This document shows positions 20,286-32,305 of a DNA stretch of 64,000 nucleotides, in pieces. The stretch is from contig MU001499.1 in the NCBI GenBank assembly GCA_010093485.1, positions 310,001-374,000 on the forward strand. Reading direction: 5' to 3'. The notes beneath the pieces are model-generated. The model saw only the letters and a list, made by a program, of their open reading frames with translations, was not told the origin of the DNA and made no database searches. Positions within the stretch are counted from its first letter, which is position 1, and every line of letters begins with the position of its first letter. The DNA is from Karstenula rhodostoma CBS 690.94 (Eukaryota > Ascomycota > Dothideomycetes > Pleosporales > Didymosphaeriaceae). A program made the translations under genes and the position numbers.

Positions 20286-21017
20286 ATGTCCCTCATGCGG
20301 TTACCGTTCCGCTCGGCCGTCGCTTCGTCGCGCACATGCACGCGAGGCATTGCGACAACGGCTGGTCGCCAGAACGGTGAGCCCCCATGAGCCCATGAGT
20401 CTCCCCCGGACCTCCGCTAATGCATGCGTGCACAGCTGCAAACCTCCTGGATATCCTAGGAAACAGCTCCCCGAACCGCCTCGCCGCCGACCAGCCGCTC
20501 TCCTCGCCGTCCGAGCCTGCCCGAGACCCCAAGCTTGCGATGCGCATGGGTGCAATGGCCTTTGAGGGCGGCGCCGACCGCCAACGAGCCCTACTCCAGG
20601 CGAGCCAGGAACGACAGGCCTTCCAGAAGCAATTCTACCGCAGGTGGAACACGGGCGACGTCTACGCCCCGCACGATCTGTCCAGCGTGGAGCAGAAGAA
20701 GTGGAAAATCGCCCGCAAGACGCCCTCGAGCGACGCCTTCGACACGCTCGGCATCAACCCGATTGCCGAATACAAGGTAGTTCCGGACCGCCGAGGAAAG
20801 AGAGGAAACGGCTGACACGGCGCAGAACTTCACCATGATGTCTGAGTACATGGCCGAGACGGGTCGGATAAAGCACTCGAGAGAAACGGGCCTGCGACCC
20901 AAGAACCAGAGGAAGATCGCAAAGGCGATACGGCGCGCCATCGGGCTGGGCCTAATGCCCAGTGTCCACAGGCACCCGCTTGTGCTGAAGAAGACGAACC
21001 CGGGTAGATTTACGTGA
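20286..21017 (+). CDS. RSM18: Mitochondrial small-subunit ribosomal protein bS18m
   Basis: Three exons (20286-20376, 20436-20776, 20826-21017) give 207 aa. The start MSLMRLPFRSAVASSRTC is preferred over the ATG at 20239 because only it is in phase with exon 2, and it gives a good mitochondrial presequence. The C-terminal exon carries the S18 signature: FTMMSEYMAETGRIKHSRET followed by GLRPKNQRKIAKAIRRA and a final IGLGLMPSVHRHP. Bacterial S18 is about 75 aa; the extra N-terminal part is normal for fungal mitochondrial versions. It binds 16S-like mitoribosomal RNA in the small subunit. Confidence 0.9.
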
Positions 21018-21153
21018 GGAACAAAAAGTTGTACCTGGAGGATTGATATAGGCGGTGTATGTATTTTAGCGCATTGTATTAACACGGCACAGTGCCTGTA
21101 TCATATCATATCCAGCCATCATCACCCGCCTCAGAAGCCTGCTATTATCAGCT

Positions 21154-22083
21154 TTATCGCCGCGTTTCTCCCAATAGCGCCTGTCTATCACCCCCGCCTC
21201 CTCCCTCCCCTGGCACCCTTAGAAACCCCACAAAAGCCCATAGATACGTCGCCCCCGTAAACGCCATCGCCCACTCCAGCACCCCGCTCACCCTCCAATA
21301 CTCCGTCTGCATAAGCGTATAAAACGCAAACCCCATCCCAGCATCCAGAAACACTATAACAGCACTCGCAGCACAACTGCCTCCATCAGCAAGTCCCACT
21401 ACCACCCTGGGTAAAACGGTTCGAGGGAGGGGAAGTACTTACTATATCCTCAGCCCCCTAAACGGAGTCGGCTTCCATGCTTGCTCCCACCACACTACAG
21501 TTGTCAACACCATGCTGCCCGCCAGCCCAACAAAGCACACCAGCAGCAACACGGCATGCTCCGCGTGGAAGCGGAACGTATCCAGCACCGCGAGCAGGAC
21601 GAGGCCGATACCTGCGACTACGCCTGCGCACGTCGCGGCCACGGACGCAGTCTTTTTCCACGCCGCGTCGTCGAAAAAGCTGTACATCCGGCGATCGTAT
21701 CGTGCGCTGTGCACCGCGAGCATGGTGCCCGTATACCCCACCGCTGTCGTCACGCTGCCCACGAGGAAAAGCGGCTTGAGCTGGAACGCCGCGATGTCGC
21801 TTATAAACCTAACCCCCTTCCGTTAACACCACTATAGAGCACCACCATATCCCTCGTGTTTTTCCCAGACGTGAACGAATTCGAGGCTTAGCTGGGGGCG
21901 CGGGAAAAGTAGAAAAGGATGGGCAGGAGCGACGCACGCGATGTACGGATTCTGCTGCCCCGGGTACCGCGGACACCCTCTCCCCACCCATGTGAGCAGC
22001 ATCACCGCCAGCGTGAGGAACCACGCTGTGCCTGCTATACACGGAAGCAACCACAAGCGGTCCCGGGGAATGCGGAGACGCAT
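21154..22083 (-). CDS. Frag1/DRAM/Sfk1 family membrane protein
   Basis: Three exons (22083-21938, 21799-21443, 21376-21154) give 241 aa. The first intron is 138 bp (GTGCGT donor), the second 66 bp. The family pattern is clear: the N-terminal helix LLPCIAGTAWFLTLAVMLLT, the loop ending PYIADIAAFQLKPLF, the charged DTFRFHAEH loop, then a late EYWRVSGVLEWAMAF segment. Six hydrophobic segments can be counted. Known members act at the plasma membrane or Golgi/lysosome: yeast Sfk1 helps anchor PI4-kinase and controls lipid asymmetry, and DRAM works in autophagy. The C-terminal tail is short and Gly-rich. The third-exon acceptor was chosen by phase and is slightly uncertain. Confidence 0.82.
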
Positions 22084-22650
22084 GGCGTCAGCCTGTATTT
22101 TGCGAAGGAAAGATGAAAACGAAAATGAAATAAGTGCAATGGAATACGAGTTGGAGAAGTTGGGGAAGGAAGAATGCGATGACGTGGGATGGGATGGGAT
22201 TGTGAGAATGCGGTTGGGATGGTCGCGTGGGATTGAAGCGAGCCGAGGTGGGGTGGTATGCAGGGGTGGGTTGCATGCTTGTCGTGTTATGCATGTGAGG
22301 GCTTGGTGTGGGACATCGCCTTACCTTCGCTCCATACCCTAGTAACACAACTGCAGAGACGGACCGGACAAGAAGCTTAGTGGTCCGCATGGGAGCATGC
22401 ACAGGAGATGGCTATGATAAAGGTGTATTCTGCACCTCTTCTCGCCAGGCATTAGACCAGCATGCACATCCTGGTGAACTTGAAGTTAATATGGAAGCAG
22501 AAGGCTACAGATGACAATAATGAGCCTTCTTTGCCACCTAGTCGTAAAGAAATCTCCACTCGTCCCATACCTTCACACTCGACCTCCATCATGCACCAAC
22601 GGGAGGAGGAAAAGGTTGGATCGACCCCCTGATGATGGCTCTTTCACCGC
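22084..22650. other. Intergenic region between Frag1-like gene and PKS 3' end
   Basis: About 570 bp holding the promoter of the Frag1-like gene and the 3' flank of the PKS. G+T-rich and T-rich on alternate strands; no gene recognised. Confidence 0.4.
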
Positions 22651-25600
22651 TCAGACGTTCTTGTTCGGCTCAACCCACTCATCCAGTATGGACGATGTGA
22701 GATCAGACATACTCGTGCTAGGATCCAGCAATTTCAGAAACGAAATCTGACTGTTGTATGAAGCAATGAACCAGCTCCGTAACTCAGCAGCGACCAAACT
22801 ATCAATACCATAAGCGGATACGCCTTGACCTGGGTCCAGAGTGTCCGGCGCAACGAAGAGCATTTCGGCCACACGGTTAACTATCGAACTCAAGACGATA
22901 CGTCTAGCTTCATTCGTATCGCCTGCTCGCATGCAAGCAGCAAGTGTTGTCCGGAGGGATGCCGAATCTGACGGGGAAGACGGGGCTCCAGCTGTTTTGG
23001 CGGCCTCAGAGCTAGACGCCAAAGTCTCCATCTCGCGAAGGATGTTGGAGAAGCGTGGATCCTGGTGCCAACGGGGTGTTGTGGTGATACCCTTGCTTCT
23101 GTTCTCTTGCTGCTTCGCGAGGAGTAACGCCGGTTCCAGCGACGTGACTACATGCGCCGATGCCAACGGGTCAGCGTCGTCGCTTCGGTCATCCTGCGGT
23201 GGGAAGAACGCGGCCTCGACTAGGCGTAAGAAGTCGGCTTCGCCTGTGCCGTAGAGGTCTTTGCGGCCCATCGAATTTTGTACGTCGATTCTGCGGCCGA
23301 GCTCACCGACCTCGTGGATCAGGCCGAATGCGATACTGGTGGCTGGTAGCCCTTGACTGCGACGGCGACGTGAAAAATAGTCTTGGAAGCTATTCGCTGC
23401 GCAGTAAGCAGCCTGAGTCGGTTGTGCGATTTGTGTCGAAACCGAGCTGGCCATGACGAAGAAGTCCAGTGGGATGTCAAGGGTGGCATCATGGAGGTTG
23501 ATCGTGCCCTGCACCTTGGCTGAAAGTCCTGTTTGCCACTCCTCTAGTGAGAGGTTGGCGAATAGTTTGTCTCTTAGTGCCATTGCCATGTGGACGACGC
23601 CTTTCACTGTCCGCTTGCTGGCAGCTGTGGTCACGATCGAGTCCAACTCTCCACGAATCGTGATATCGCACGCTACTGGTTCTATGACGATCCCCCGGTC
23701 TTGCATGTTCTGGATGAAGGAAGACGCCTCGGGTGTTATGTCGGCTTTTCTGGACAGCGAGATGAAATAGCGCGCACCGCGGGTGGTCATCCACGTTACC
23801 AAACTCCTCCCCAGCCCGCCGAGTCCACCCGCTATGAGATAGTACGCATTTGGATCGAAAGTTGCTGTGTGATACGAAGGTGTCATCTTCAAGTTGTTAG
23901 CAGTAGATTCCCTCACAAGTAAGGTGGTAAGGGTGGGATCTTACTCGGATCAGCGAACTCTGGTCGCGATAGCTGACGACTAGTTTCCCCATATGCTTCC
24001 CTTCAGACAGTTTGGCAAGTGCGTTTCCTAGCTGGCTGATGCCGAACTCTGTGACAGGCGAGATGGGCTGTATGGAACCGGCTTGGATGAGCTGGTCCAC
24101 CTCGCTCATCAACTCAGATAGATGTTTAGTGTCTAGTCGTCCGAGGTCGAAAGAAGAGAAGGTTGCATTGCGGTTGAAAGGCTCGAGTGAAAGGATGCCA
24201 TGCTGATGGACATCAACGCGACCGACATCCACGAACCGACCTTGGGGAGCCATTGCGCTCCAAGTTACATCCATGTTTAGACCAGAAGATGTACTTAAAA
24301 CGACGTCAAAGCCCTTGCCTCCGGTAATGTGGAGCAAAGTATGGACGTCAGGCATCTCCCGTGAACTGTATATGCGGCTGCGTGGAATGCCATGTACTCC
24401 GTGGAGGTATTCACGCTTGTGCTCGGATCCTGCTGTCGCAAAAATGGTGGCGCCAATCGACTTTGCTACTTGGATCGCAGCAGTGCCCAGCCCTCCAGTC
24501 GCCGACTGAATCAAAACGGTTTCCTCCGTTTGGAGTCGAGCGATTCGTCCCAATGAGTGCAGCGCGGAAGCAAACACGACTGGAACAGTCGCCATGTCGA
24601 CGAAGGACGCCGTGTCCGGCATTCGCCGAGCAAAGGTTGCGGGCAGTCGCATGTAATTCCCAAAATGGCCGAACGCAATGCCATAAACTCGATCTCCGGC
24701 ACCGAGGCCACTGACCCGGCTTCCAATCTGTGTCACGACGCCGGAGAACTCGCTGCTAGCGTTATTGAGATCGAATCGGCCCAATGCTACTGCTGCGTCT
24801 TTCCAGTTCAGCCCCACAGCTTCGGTCCTAGCAATTATCCAATCATCGGGAAGATCTTGGAGGAATTGCTCGTCGGTGGCGAAGAACGTTGATGACAAGA
24901 TGCCCGGTTTCTCATACGCAACTTTGAATGGCTTTTGGTCTTTGAGCGACACCTGCACAAAAGCGTCCCGCTCAGAGTGCAACAAATGGAAGTCATCGTT
25001 GCGAGAATGGTCAGGAACTAACCTGCTGATCCTGAGGCAGCCGTCCTTCCATACATATTCTTTTTCAGTCCAGTTGGCTTTCTGGCTGCTTTGCAAATCT
25101 AGCTCCAGCTGGAAAAGCTGTGTTGCTAGGTTCATGTCAATCACGCTCTCTGGATCTCCCTGGATGTCGACTATAGCGTGAGTAGCTTGAGGGTTCTCGG
25201 CAGATATGACACGGAGTAATCCCATCACTACAGCTGCCGTAGGTACAGCTCCGCCGCTGACATCCGATTGCGTAATCCACACCACTGAGCGATATTGCTG
25301 TACAAGTTGCTTGACCGATTCGAACCAAGTTTCATGTTGTAGATCTGTGAGCTGCTTGGAGCCAAGAAAGTAAATGGCTCGACCAGATCCCGTCTGTGCT
25401 TGAGTTCCTCGAGTTACAGGTACGCCGATCTGATCGTATCTCGATGCAATTAAGTCGCAAAGACCGATGCTTTCATTTTCGCTTACTAGGTGTATAGGGT
25501 CGTTGTACTTGGATGTTGCCGGCATAGTATCCCCTCTACACGTGGATAAAAAGACAGAAGCGATACTCCACGGACGGGGGTAGTCGTTGAGCTGTAGATC

Positions 25601-28600
25601 AATCCCGGAGAACCCTGCTCGCTTCAAGACTGAGTCCCACTGGCTCTCGTCTAGGAACGGGCTATCGGTACGGCAGTCTTCTTCCCCCACCCAGTAATCG
25701 GGAAATGTTCCGAGGAGTAGTCCATGTGCTTTGACAGTCCGCGTGGTCTCAACAATGAGCAGTTGGCCATCGGGTTTGAGTAGCGACCGCACATGTCGTA
25801 ATACTTGTTCGACGTTCCTCGACGTATGGAGGCATTCTGATGCAATCACAAGATCATACTGTTGTTCGTAACCCTGCTCAAGCGGATCCCTTTCAAAATC
25901 CAGGGTGTTGAAAACCATGGATGTACCAAGATCAAATCGGGACTTAGCAGAAGCGAGAAAGGCCGTAGAGACATCCGTGAATGTATACTGGTTGAACAAC
26001 CTTTCGGACGAATCAGCCTGGAGGCTTTTCAAGACCTCGTGCGTTGCTCCACCCGTTCCAGCCCCGATCTCGAGGATGTTCATATGGGGGTTTCGAAATG
26101 CGCAGAGGTCCACAAGTTGACTCAATTGGGGATACGCTCCCACTATCCCTATGCTTGATGTATAGAACTGACCCAAAAGCCCATCCCGAAGGGCAACTTC
26201 AAGGCCACTTATGGTACCGCTGACTATGCTTTCGAGATCGTGAAAGATTCTTTCGATGAGTTGTACTTCTACTTTATCCTGCATTTGCGCGGTAATGGCA
26301 GATATCGCAGCAAGCCGATCGACGCTACAGGCGGAAGCGGCTTCGCGAAGTGAAGGATCCTCGGCATCTACACTTCTTCTTATCCATGAGAGGAACGCTT
26401 TGATGTGGGGTTGGTAGTGAGGCTCGTTGAGCTGGAATCTCGAATCCGTAGCGATTTCCATGATGATGTGAGAGCAAAGACGATCGAGTTTGTCCATGTC
26501 TGCGACAAGTTCCTGTCCAATAGCTGCAGGAGCGAAGTTCCTGTTCGCGTAGTCCTGGCTGGTTCGGGCGATATCGGGCCTCCATACAAGGTTTCGATAT
26601 GGTCGACGAGGGGTTTTGGCAGCAACGGCCTTTTCTCCATACGCCACGCAGTGCAGGTCCTCTATGCTCATCAGCGGCTCTCCAGCATAATTCATGAGCT
26701 GAATCTGCGCGTAGAGTCCCCTAATTCCGCGGCGAGCGCTGTGGCAAATAGCCATACCAAAATCATTCATTGGGACCTCAGGGATCCGGAGTGAAATTCG
26801 TTTGAAAAATACTGGAACAAAAGCATGCTGCGCGTTTTCACTGTGACCTTGATGGCCGGCAACAATCGCAAGCTGATGACAAGCATCTAGGGAAGCGGGG
26901 TGCAGCAGGTAGGATGACTCTTCCCCTGAAAAGAAATCTCTCGTTGTACGTAGTGCGATCTTCGCTGAGACAGTTTTGCCTTCAGGGTCAGACATAAGAT
27001 CAGATATTGCCTGGAAAGAGGGACCATAGCCGATACCGGTGTCTGCGAAGGTGTTGTACCATCGGTTACTGTTGAGCATACGGGGATCAGACGGGGCTGG
27101 TATCTTTTCGTGGGGCTGAAACTCTTTCACGATGGAGCCCTTCTCCAGGGGCCTTATCTCTCCAGAGCAATGGTCACTCCAGACAGCATCCGGTTGGGTC
27201 ACCGAACTGATCCGGAATCGATACGACACTCCATTCGCGGTTTGTTGCTGTTCCAGATTGAACATGACCTCGATCCCTCGGTCGTCTTCTGGTACGCGCA
27301 TTACCGTGTGAATACCAACATTTTGGAGAATGTATCCTCCAATATCTTTTCGTGAATGCTGCTCGGTAAACTTTTGACTGGCTGCTTCAATCGCCATGGA
27401 AATATAGCCTGATGCAGGAAACACCGTGTGAGGAAGCAACTGCGAGACGTTCAGTATGCAGGTCCATGTACCATATCCGGTCTTTGAAACAACTGACCTT
27501 GTGGTGCTCTAACCAGGGCACATCCTTGACCCGCAGAATGTTACGCCACGAAGGTGACTTCATAGAACAGCCTGGCAGTCTTGAACCCAAAAGATCATGC
27601 CGGGCATAATTTCTTAGGCGCATCTCCCTGCTCATTCTGCTCTCACTGTATATAGGTAGACCATAGCTGAAGCTGTAAGGTGGAAGGCTGGTAGTTGTTC
27701 GACCGTGACGGTGAACATGTTCGCCCGCTACAAGATGGTCCTCGGAGTTCAATGCTACCAGATCCACTTGGTAGTTTGCGCAAAACAATGACCCGCAGAG
27801 CTGAAGAAGGGTTTGCACGCCATCATGGCCCCGCAAGAGGGCCGAATGGTAAACTCCTCTACCAACATCCGGCCCCCGCTTGTCGGCCCAAACTTGTGCC
27901 AGGGGGGATTTCAGGGCAGAGTGCGGCCCTATCTCGACCATCATGTCGACTTGAAGGCTTTCTGAGAGAAGAACCTTTGCAACAGCCGCTGAGAATTGGA
28001 CTGTCGAGGTTAAGTTTTGACGCCAATAAAGTGGACTGGTTTTTGATCGGGCCATAGTACTCTCTGGATACACCGAAGAGATCCAAGTGATCTGGGAATC
28101 CTGATATTTGTCGCCTGGCTGTTGATATAGCCCCAGCTCTTGAAGAGCCTGTGTAAGTAACACCTCATACTCCAATCCGAGCGATTCCATGTGAGAAGAA
28201 TGATACGCATTGCCGCCTGTCTGGAGAATACGAGTGAATATACCTTGCGAGTGTAGTAGGTCAGAGAGACTCTTCACACAATCCACATCTCCTGAGAGGG
28301 TGACGCTCTCTGGGGAGTTAACTGCCGCAATCTGGATGACGGTGTGTTCGTCTCGAAGATGAGGTCTCACTTCATCTTCCCCGAGGCCTACGGCAAGCAT
28401 GAGGCCTTTCCGTTCATTCTTGGATACGGTCACGCCTCTACAGTATGCAATGGCAATCGCTTCTGCAGCGCACACATATCCAGCACAATAGGCAGCGGCA
28501 ATCTCTCCTGTAGAAATGTCAGTGATAATGATTTCCACATTTTCACGAAGATGACAGACCGGAAGAGTGCCCAATGGTTGCCGTCGGTGTTATATTCCAG

Positions 28601-30879
28601 GACCTCAGGAGATCAACAAGGCCAATTTGCAACGCTGTGCAGACAGTCTGAGAGATACTTGGCAATCCAATCAGCAGATTGCGTCTACCGGACAGTATAT
28701 CTAAGAAAATTGTGAGCGCTATCGATGATCAAACATGATATGAATTGTTACCCTGAATCTTCCAATTGGGGGCGAACGAAAGGCGGGACAAGATCTCATC
28801 GAGGTATGCAATTGTGTTTCGGAACGTTTCATACTCAAATAGTGTAGATCCCATACCAGTCCAGTGAGCTCCTTGCCCTATGCGGGATCAGTAATCGATT
28901 CAGATTACGAACGAAAGAAGAGATAATCCGACTGACCGGTGAAGACGAAAGCAATCGTGGGTACGTGTACATCTTGAAGTCGCCGAAGATCCCCTTTGTC
29001 GAGGACTGATATACCTCCAACACTGTCTTGTTCTAACACCATGTATGCGCGATGCCGATACTTCGATCTGCGACAAGCGAGAGTGTATGCAACGTCCGCT
29101 AGTGGCACGTTCGCTATGCCACCGAGAACTCCTGTCTGGATCCTAGTGAGAGCCTTTTCGTCATTCGCTGAGAAAGGAAGGAGGGTTAGTCTCCTAGTGG
29201 TAGCACTCGAGCTTCGGATTTTCCTCGGTCGATTATGGCTGGGTGCATGCGGGGACCGGGTAGCGAAAGTTTCGATACTTCCATTGGTGTCCAATGAGGT
29301 AACGCTATCCGTTTCAGACAATCCAGGGGAAAGTACTGAGAGATGGTCGAGAATGCAATGAGCGTTGGCGCCACCGTAGCCGAAAGAGTTGATGCTGGCT
29401 CTACGTATCTTATCCTTGGGCCAAGGGATAGATTCCGTAGCTACCTGTACCTTCGCGTTGATGAAGTCCACTCATAGAAAGTCAACACATGCACTTGATA
29501 CATATTTTGAGCAGAAGATGGACGTACCCTTCGGGTTGAGCGCAGTAATACCACGTGTCGGCGGGATCAGATTAGCTTCCAGTGCCAAAACGGCCTTCAT
29601 GATACCGGCTAACCCGCTCGTTGCTTCGGTATGCCCTATGTTAGGTTTTATCGACCCGATGAGTAGTGGACTATCACTCGTACTAGTGGCGAAAACATTA
29701 CCAATTGCTGCCACTTCGATGGGATCGCCGACTGGAGTACCTGTGCTGAGATGCGTGTGAGCTTCTCATTTCAGAGGAAACGTGTGGATATTGCTTACCC
29801 GTGCGCTTCGAAGTAGCCTGTGTCTTTGGGATCGAGTTGTGCATTGTGATAAGCTTGTCTGATGACAGCCTCCTGACCTTGAGAACTTGGGTGGGTCAAC
29901 CCTGCGGACCGTCCGTTCGAATTTATCGCTGTTCCTCTGATGACTGCACGCACTGGGTAGTCACCCTTTACTGCATCGGATAGCTTTTTGATATATAAAG
30001 CTGCAAATCCTTCGCCGCGCGCGTATCCATCTGCCGCCGCATCAAAAGTATGGCAGCTTGAAGTAGGCGACAATGCTCCAAGCTTGGTGAGCATCAGCTG
30101 AACATCGGGAGTCATGATAAGGTTCGTTCCTCCAACGATAGCTGACTCGCAGTCGCCTTGACGGATTGCGGTGACAGCAAGATGAAGGGCAAACAGGGAC
30201 GACGAGCATGCAGTATCAACGGTAACGCTGCCTATTTTAACGCGGTTCTCTAACGATAGCTATTAGGTGTTGTAATAACTGACCTTGGTCCAACAAGATC
30301 CATCAGAAAATTGATTCGATTACTCAGGATGCTCGCACCTGCGCCAGTAGACGAATAAGGCGATGAAAACTCTGAGTCACGAGTTTGGGCAAGTAGGTGA
30401 TCGCTATTGAAGTTTCCAACGAAGACTCCGGTTTTGGAGCCGGCGTAGCATTCTTTTGTTTCCCCGGCACTCTCGAATGCTTCGTATACTACTTCGAGTA
30501 ACTTCCTTTGAGCGGGGTCCATGGTCGCGACCTCGGTGCCGCTAATACCAAAGAAGGCGTGATCGAATAGTTTAGGATCATCCTCCAGAAGATAAGCGCC
30601 ACGGGTCTGCATACTTCCAGGGCGCTGGGGATTGCTATGGTGGAATCCATCTGGATTGAATCGAGCGTCGGAAAAGTCTTGGTAAGCGGACTTCTGTTCG
30701 ACTATAAAGTCCCATAGCTGTGACGGTGTGCAAATTCCGCCGGGCCACCGGCATCCTAGTGGCTAGAGTGAGCTAAGCTCATTTGGCTTTCGGTTTGAGG
30801 ATATACCCATTCCAACAATAGCAATAAGATTTTGGTCCTCATCTGGTATCCGACCTGGTGGGTCTGTCTCAAAATCCAT
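22651..30879 (-). CDS. Highly reducing type I polyketide synthase, KS-AT-DH-MT-ER-KR-ACP
   Basis: Ten exons, with 51-59 bp introns at 30806-30756, 30283-30228, 29798-29746, 29527-29471, 28936-28878, 28751-28701, 28559-28508, 27497-27440 and 23944-23887, splice into one 2577-aa frame. KS (~15-440): active Cys189 in VDTACSSS, plus [12 protein letters not shown] and [12 protein letters not shown] (~570-890): GHSSGEIAAAY. DH (~960-1270): WLEHHK and Asp1186 in [12 protein letters not shown] (~1390-1620): [11 protein letters not shown] (~1850-2150): [12 protein letters not shown] and [14 protein letters not shown] (~2170-2400): [10 protein letters not shown] and the Ser-Tyr-Asn site (ASSVS, AAYCAAN). 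ACP: GIDSL, Ser2529. No thioesterase is present. It builds a reduced, probably C-methylated chain. One oddity: with my splice, the DH motif reads H-x3-P-x4-P rather than H-x3-G-x4-P. All other key residues are intact, so it looks functional. P450 and FAD oxidase genes follow. The product is unknown. Confidence 0.95.
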
Positions 30880-32305
30880 TCTCAAACGCGCTTGGGTCGG
30901 GAGTGACAACACAAATTGAACAAAGTGAAACAAGAGTTATTGGAGTAGTTTGTGAAATCAATGACGGCAAAATCAAGGCGGTCAATCGATGGTAATTAAA
31001 TAAAGTAGTAGGCTAATGTAGCAGGAACAGTTTTACATCATCGTCCAACCTTGAAAGTTGCGGGAGAGCGAGACGTTGGGGTCGGTGATCCTCGGATATC
31101 TTCACTGCTGAAAGGACCAGTGACCGCAAAGAGCCTGGCCAATCGCGTAGCCAATTTGCAACCAGGTGCTGGAACAGCTTGCTCCGTATGACCGAAAGGA
31201 TTCGTTTTGGCTCTAGCCTACTTCGCCTACTGGGTTAACTGTCTGTCCGCGCCCAAAGAGAAAAGAAGGCCTCAGGTTTGTGTCATATATCTCATACAAA
31301 GCTTATCAGAACTAACAACATGACGAATTTCAGCTGCGAATGAACCTTCGCCATGGATAGCACTGGGCGTTCTGGACCCCGTGGGCCTTGGTGCGATTAA
31401 ATATAAGCATGGGAAAAACGCCTTGTATGTCACAAACACGGAGTTGGCTACGAGAGATCTGCCTTATTCGATTTTAAATGCAGTCACACACTCTATCTTT
31501 GGTGAGATTATGGTATTGTGTGATAAAGTGTCACCAATAGACAGAGGGAGTCAGGGATATGTATATATTGCTAGTCGGACTTCCACAACGTGGGGTACCT
31601 GGCCCGCCATTGTCACGAGGGACCATGTTGCTTCCTCGCCTGTTGACGAGGCAGACCAGAGACACGAAACATACAAGATTCTCGGCTATGGTGACCGAAT
31701 TGGTAAGGTCCCCGAATCGTTGCGGAGTCATGGCGCAGGCAAAATTGGTGAGCGCCGCTTCTATCTCAGCTAGTGGCAAATATTCTACCGGCATACTACC
31801 ATGCTACAGCTGACAAGCGGGCTTTTTCTGCTAGCAAGTCACCGGTCCGAGAAATCCTTGCCAGCAGCTCCTAGAGGTTCATAGCCTCGGGACAGTCACG
31901 ATGAGAAGCTTTCGTCCGCGTTCCTGATCGACGCATGCGATGCTTAGCCCTTGCGTTCAGCTCCTTCTTTGGGCCAGATTACCCTTATCTATATTATTTG
32001 TGTGGAACATATATCCAGACTTCGTTGCCTTAAATAGACATCCGAGCTTCCACCACTCAGGTATGATACACCTCTAGATTAGGGTAGAAGGCGAAATGGC
32101 CAGCGCAGGATATGGACTTTCAAAAACTTTGACCATCTATAACACTGCTCAGTAGCCAGGTACGTAACATTTTGGTCTTTCTTGGCTCTTCCTGCCAATA
32201 CATGTGCGCGGATCACCGATTCTGCTGGCGCATATCCTTCCCATAGTACAGTCGATCACAAATTTCATAGAGCTACTATAGCATACAAGTGCTCGTGGAA
32301 TCGGA
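30880..32305. other. Gene-poor gap between PKS and P450
   Basis: About 1.4 kb. The right part is the 3' flank of the P450; the left part should hold the PKS promoter. Overlapping open frames on both strands at 31381-31813 show no family features and no conserved start, so I call no gene. Confidence 0.45.

Noticed and set aside
22651..30879. Idea that the PKS is broken into several pseudogene pieces
   Set aside because: All nine interruptions are removed by 51-59 bp GT...AG introns whose phases agree, giving one frame with every catalytic motif.
31381..31813. Open frames on both strands in the PKS-P450 gap
   Set aside because: No signal peptide, motif or consistent splice pattern; opposite frames are equally open, so chance is the simplest reading.
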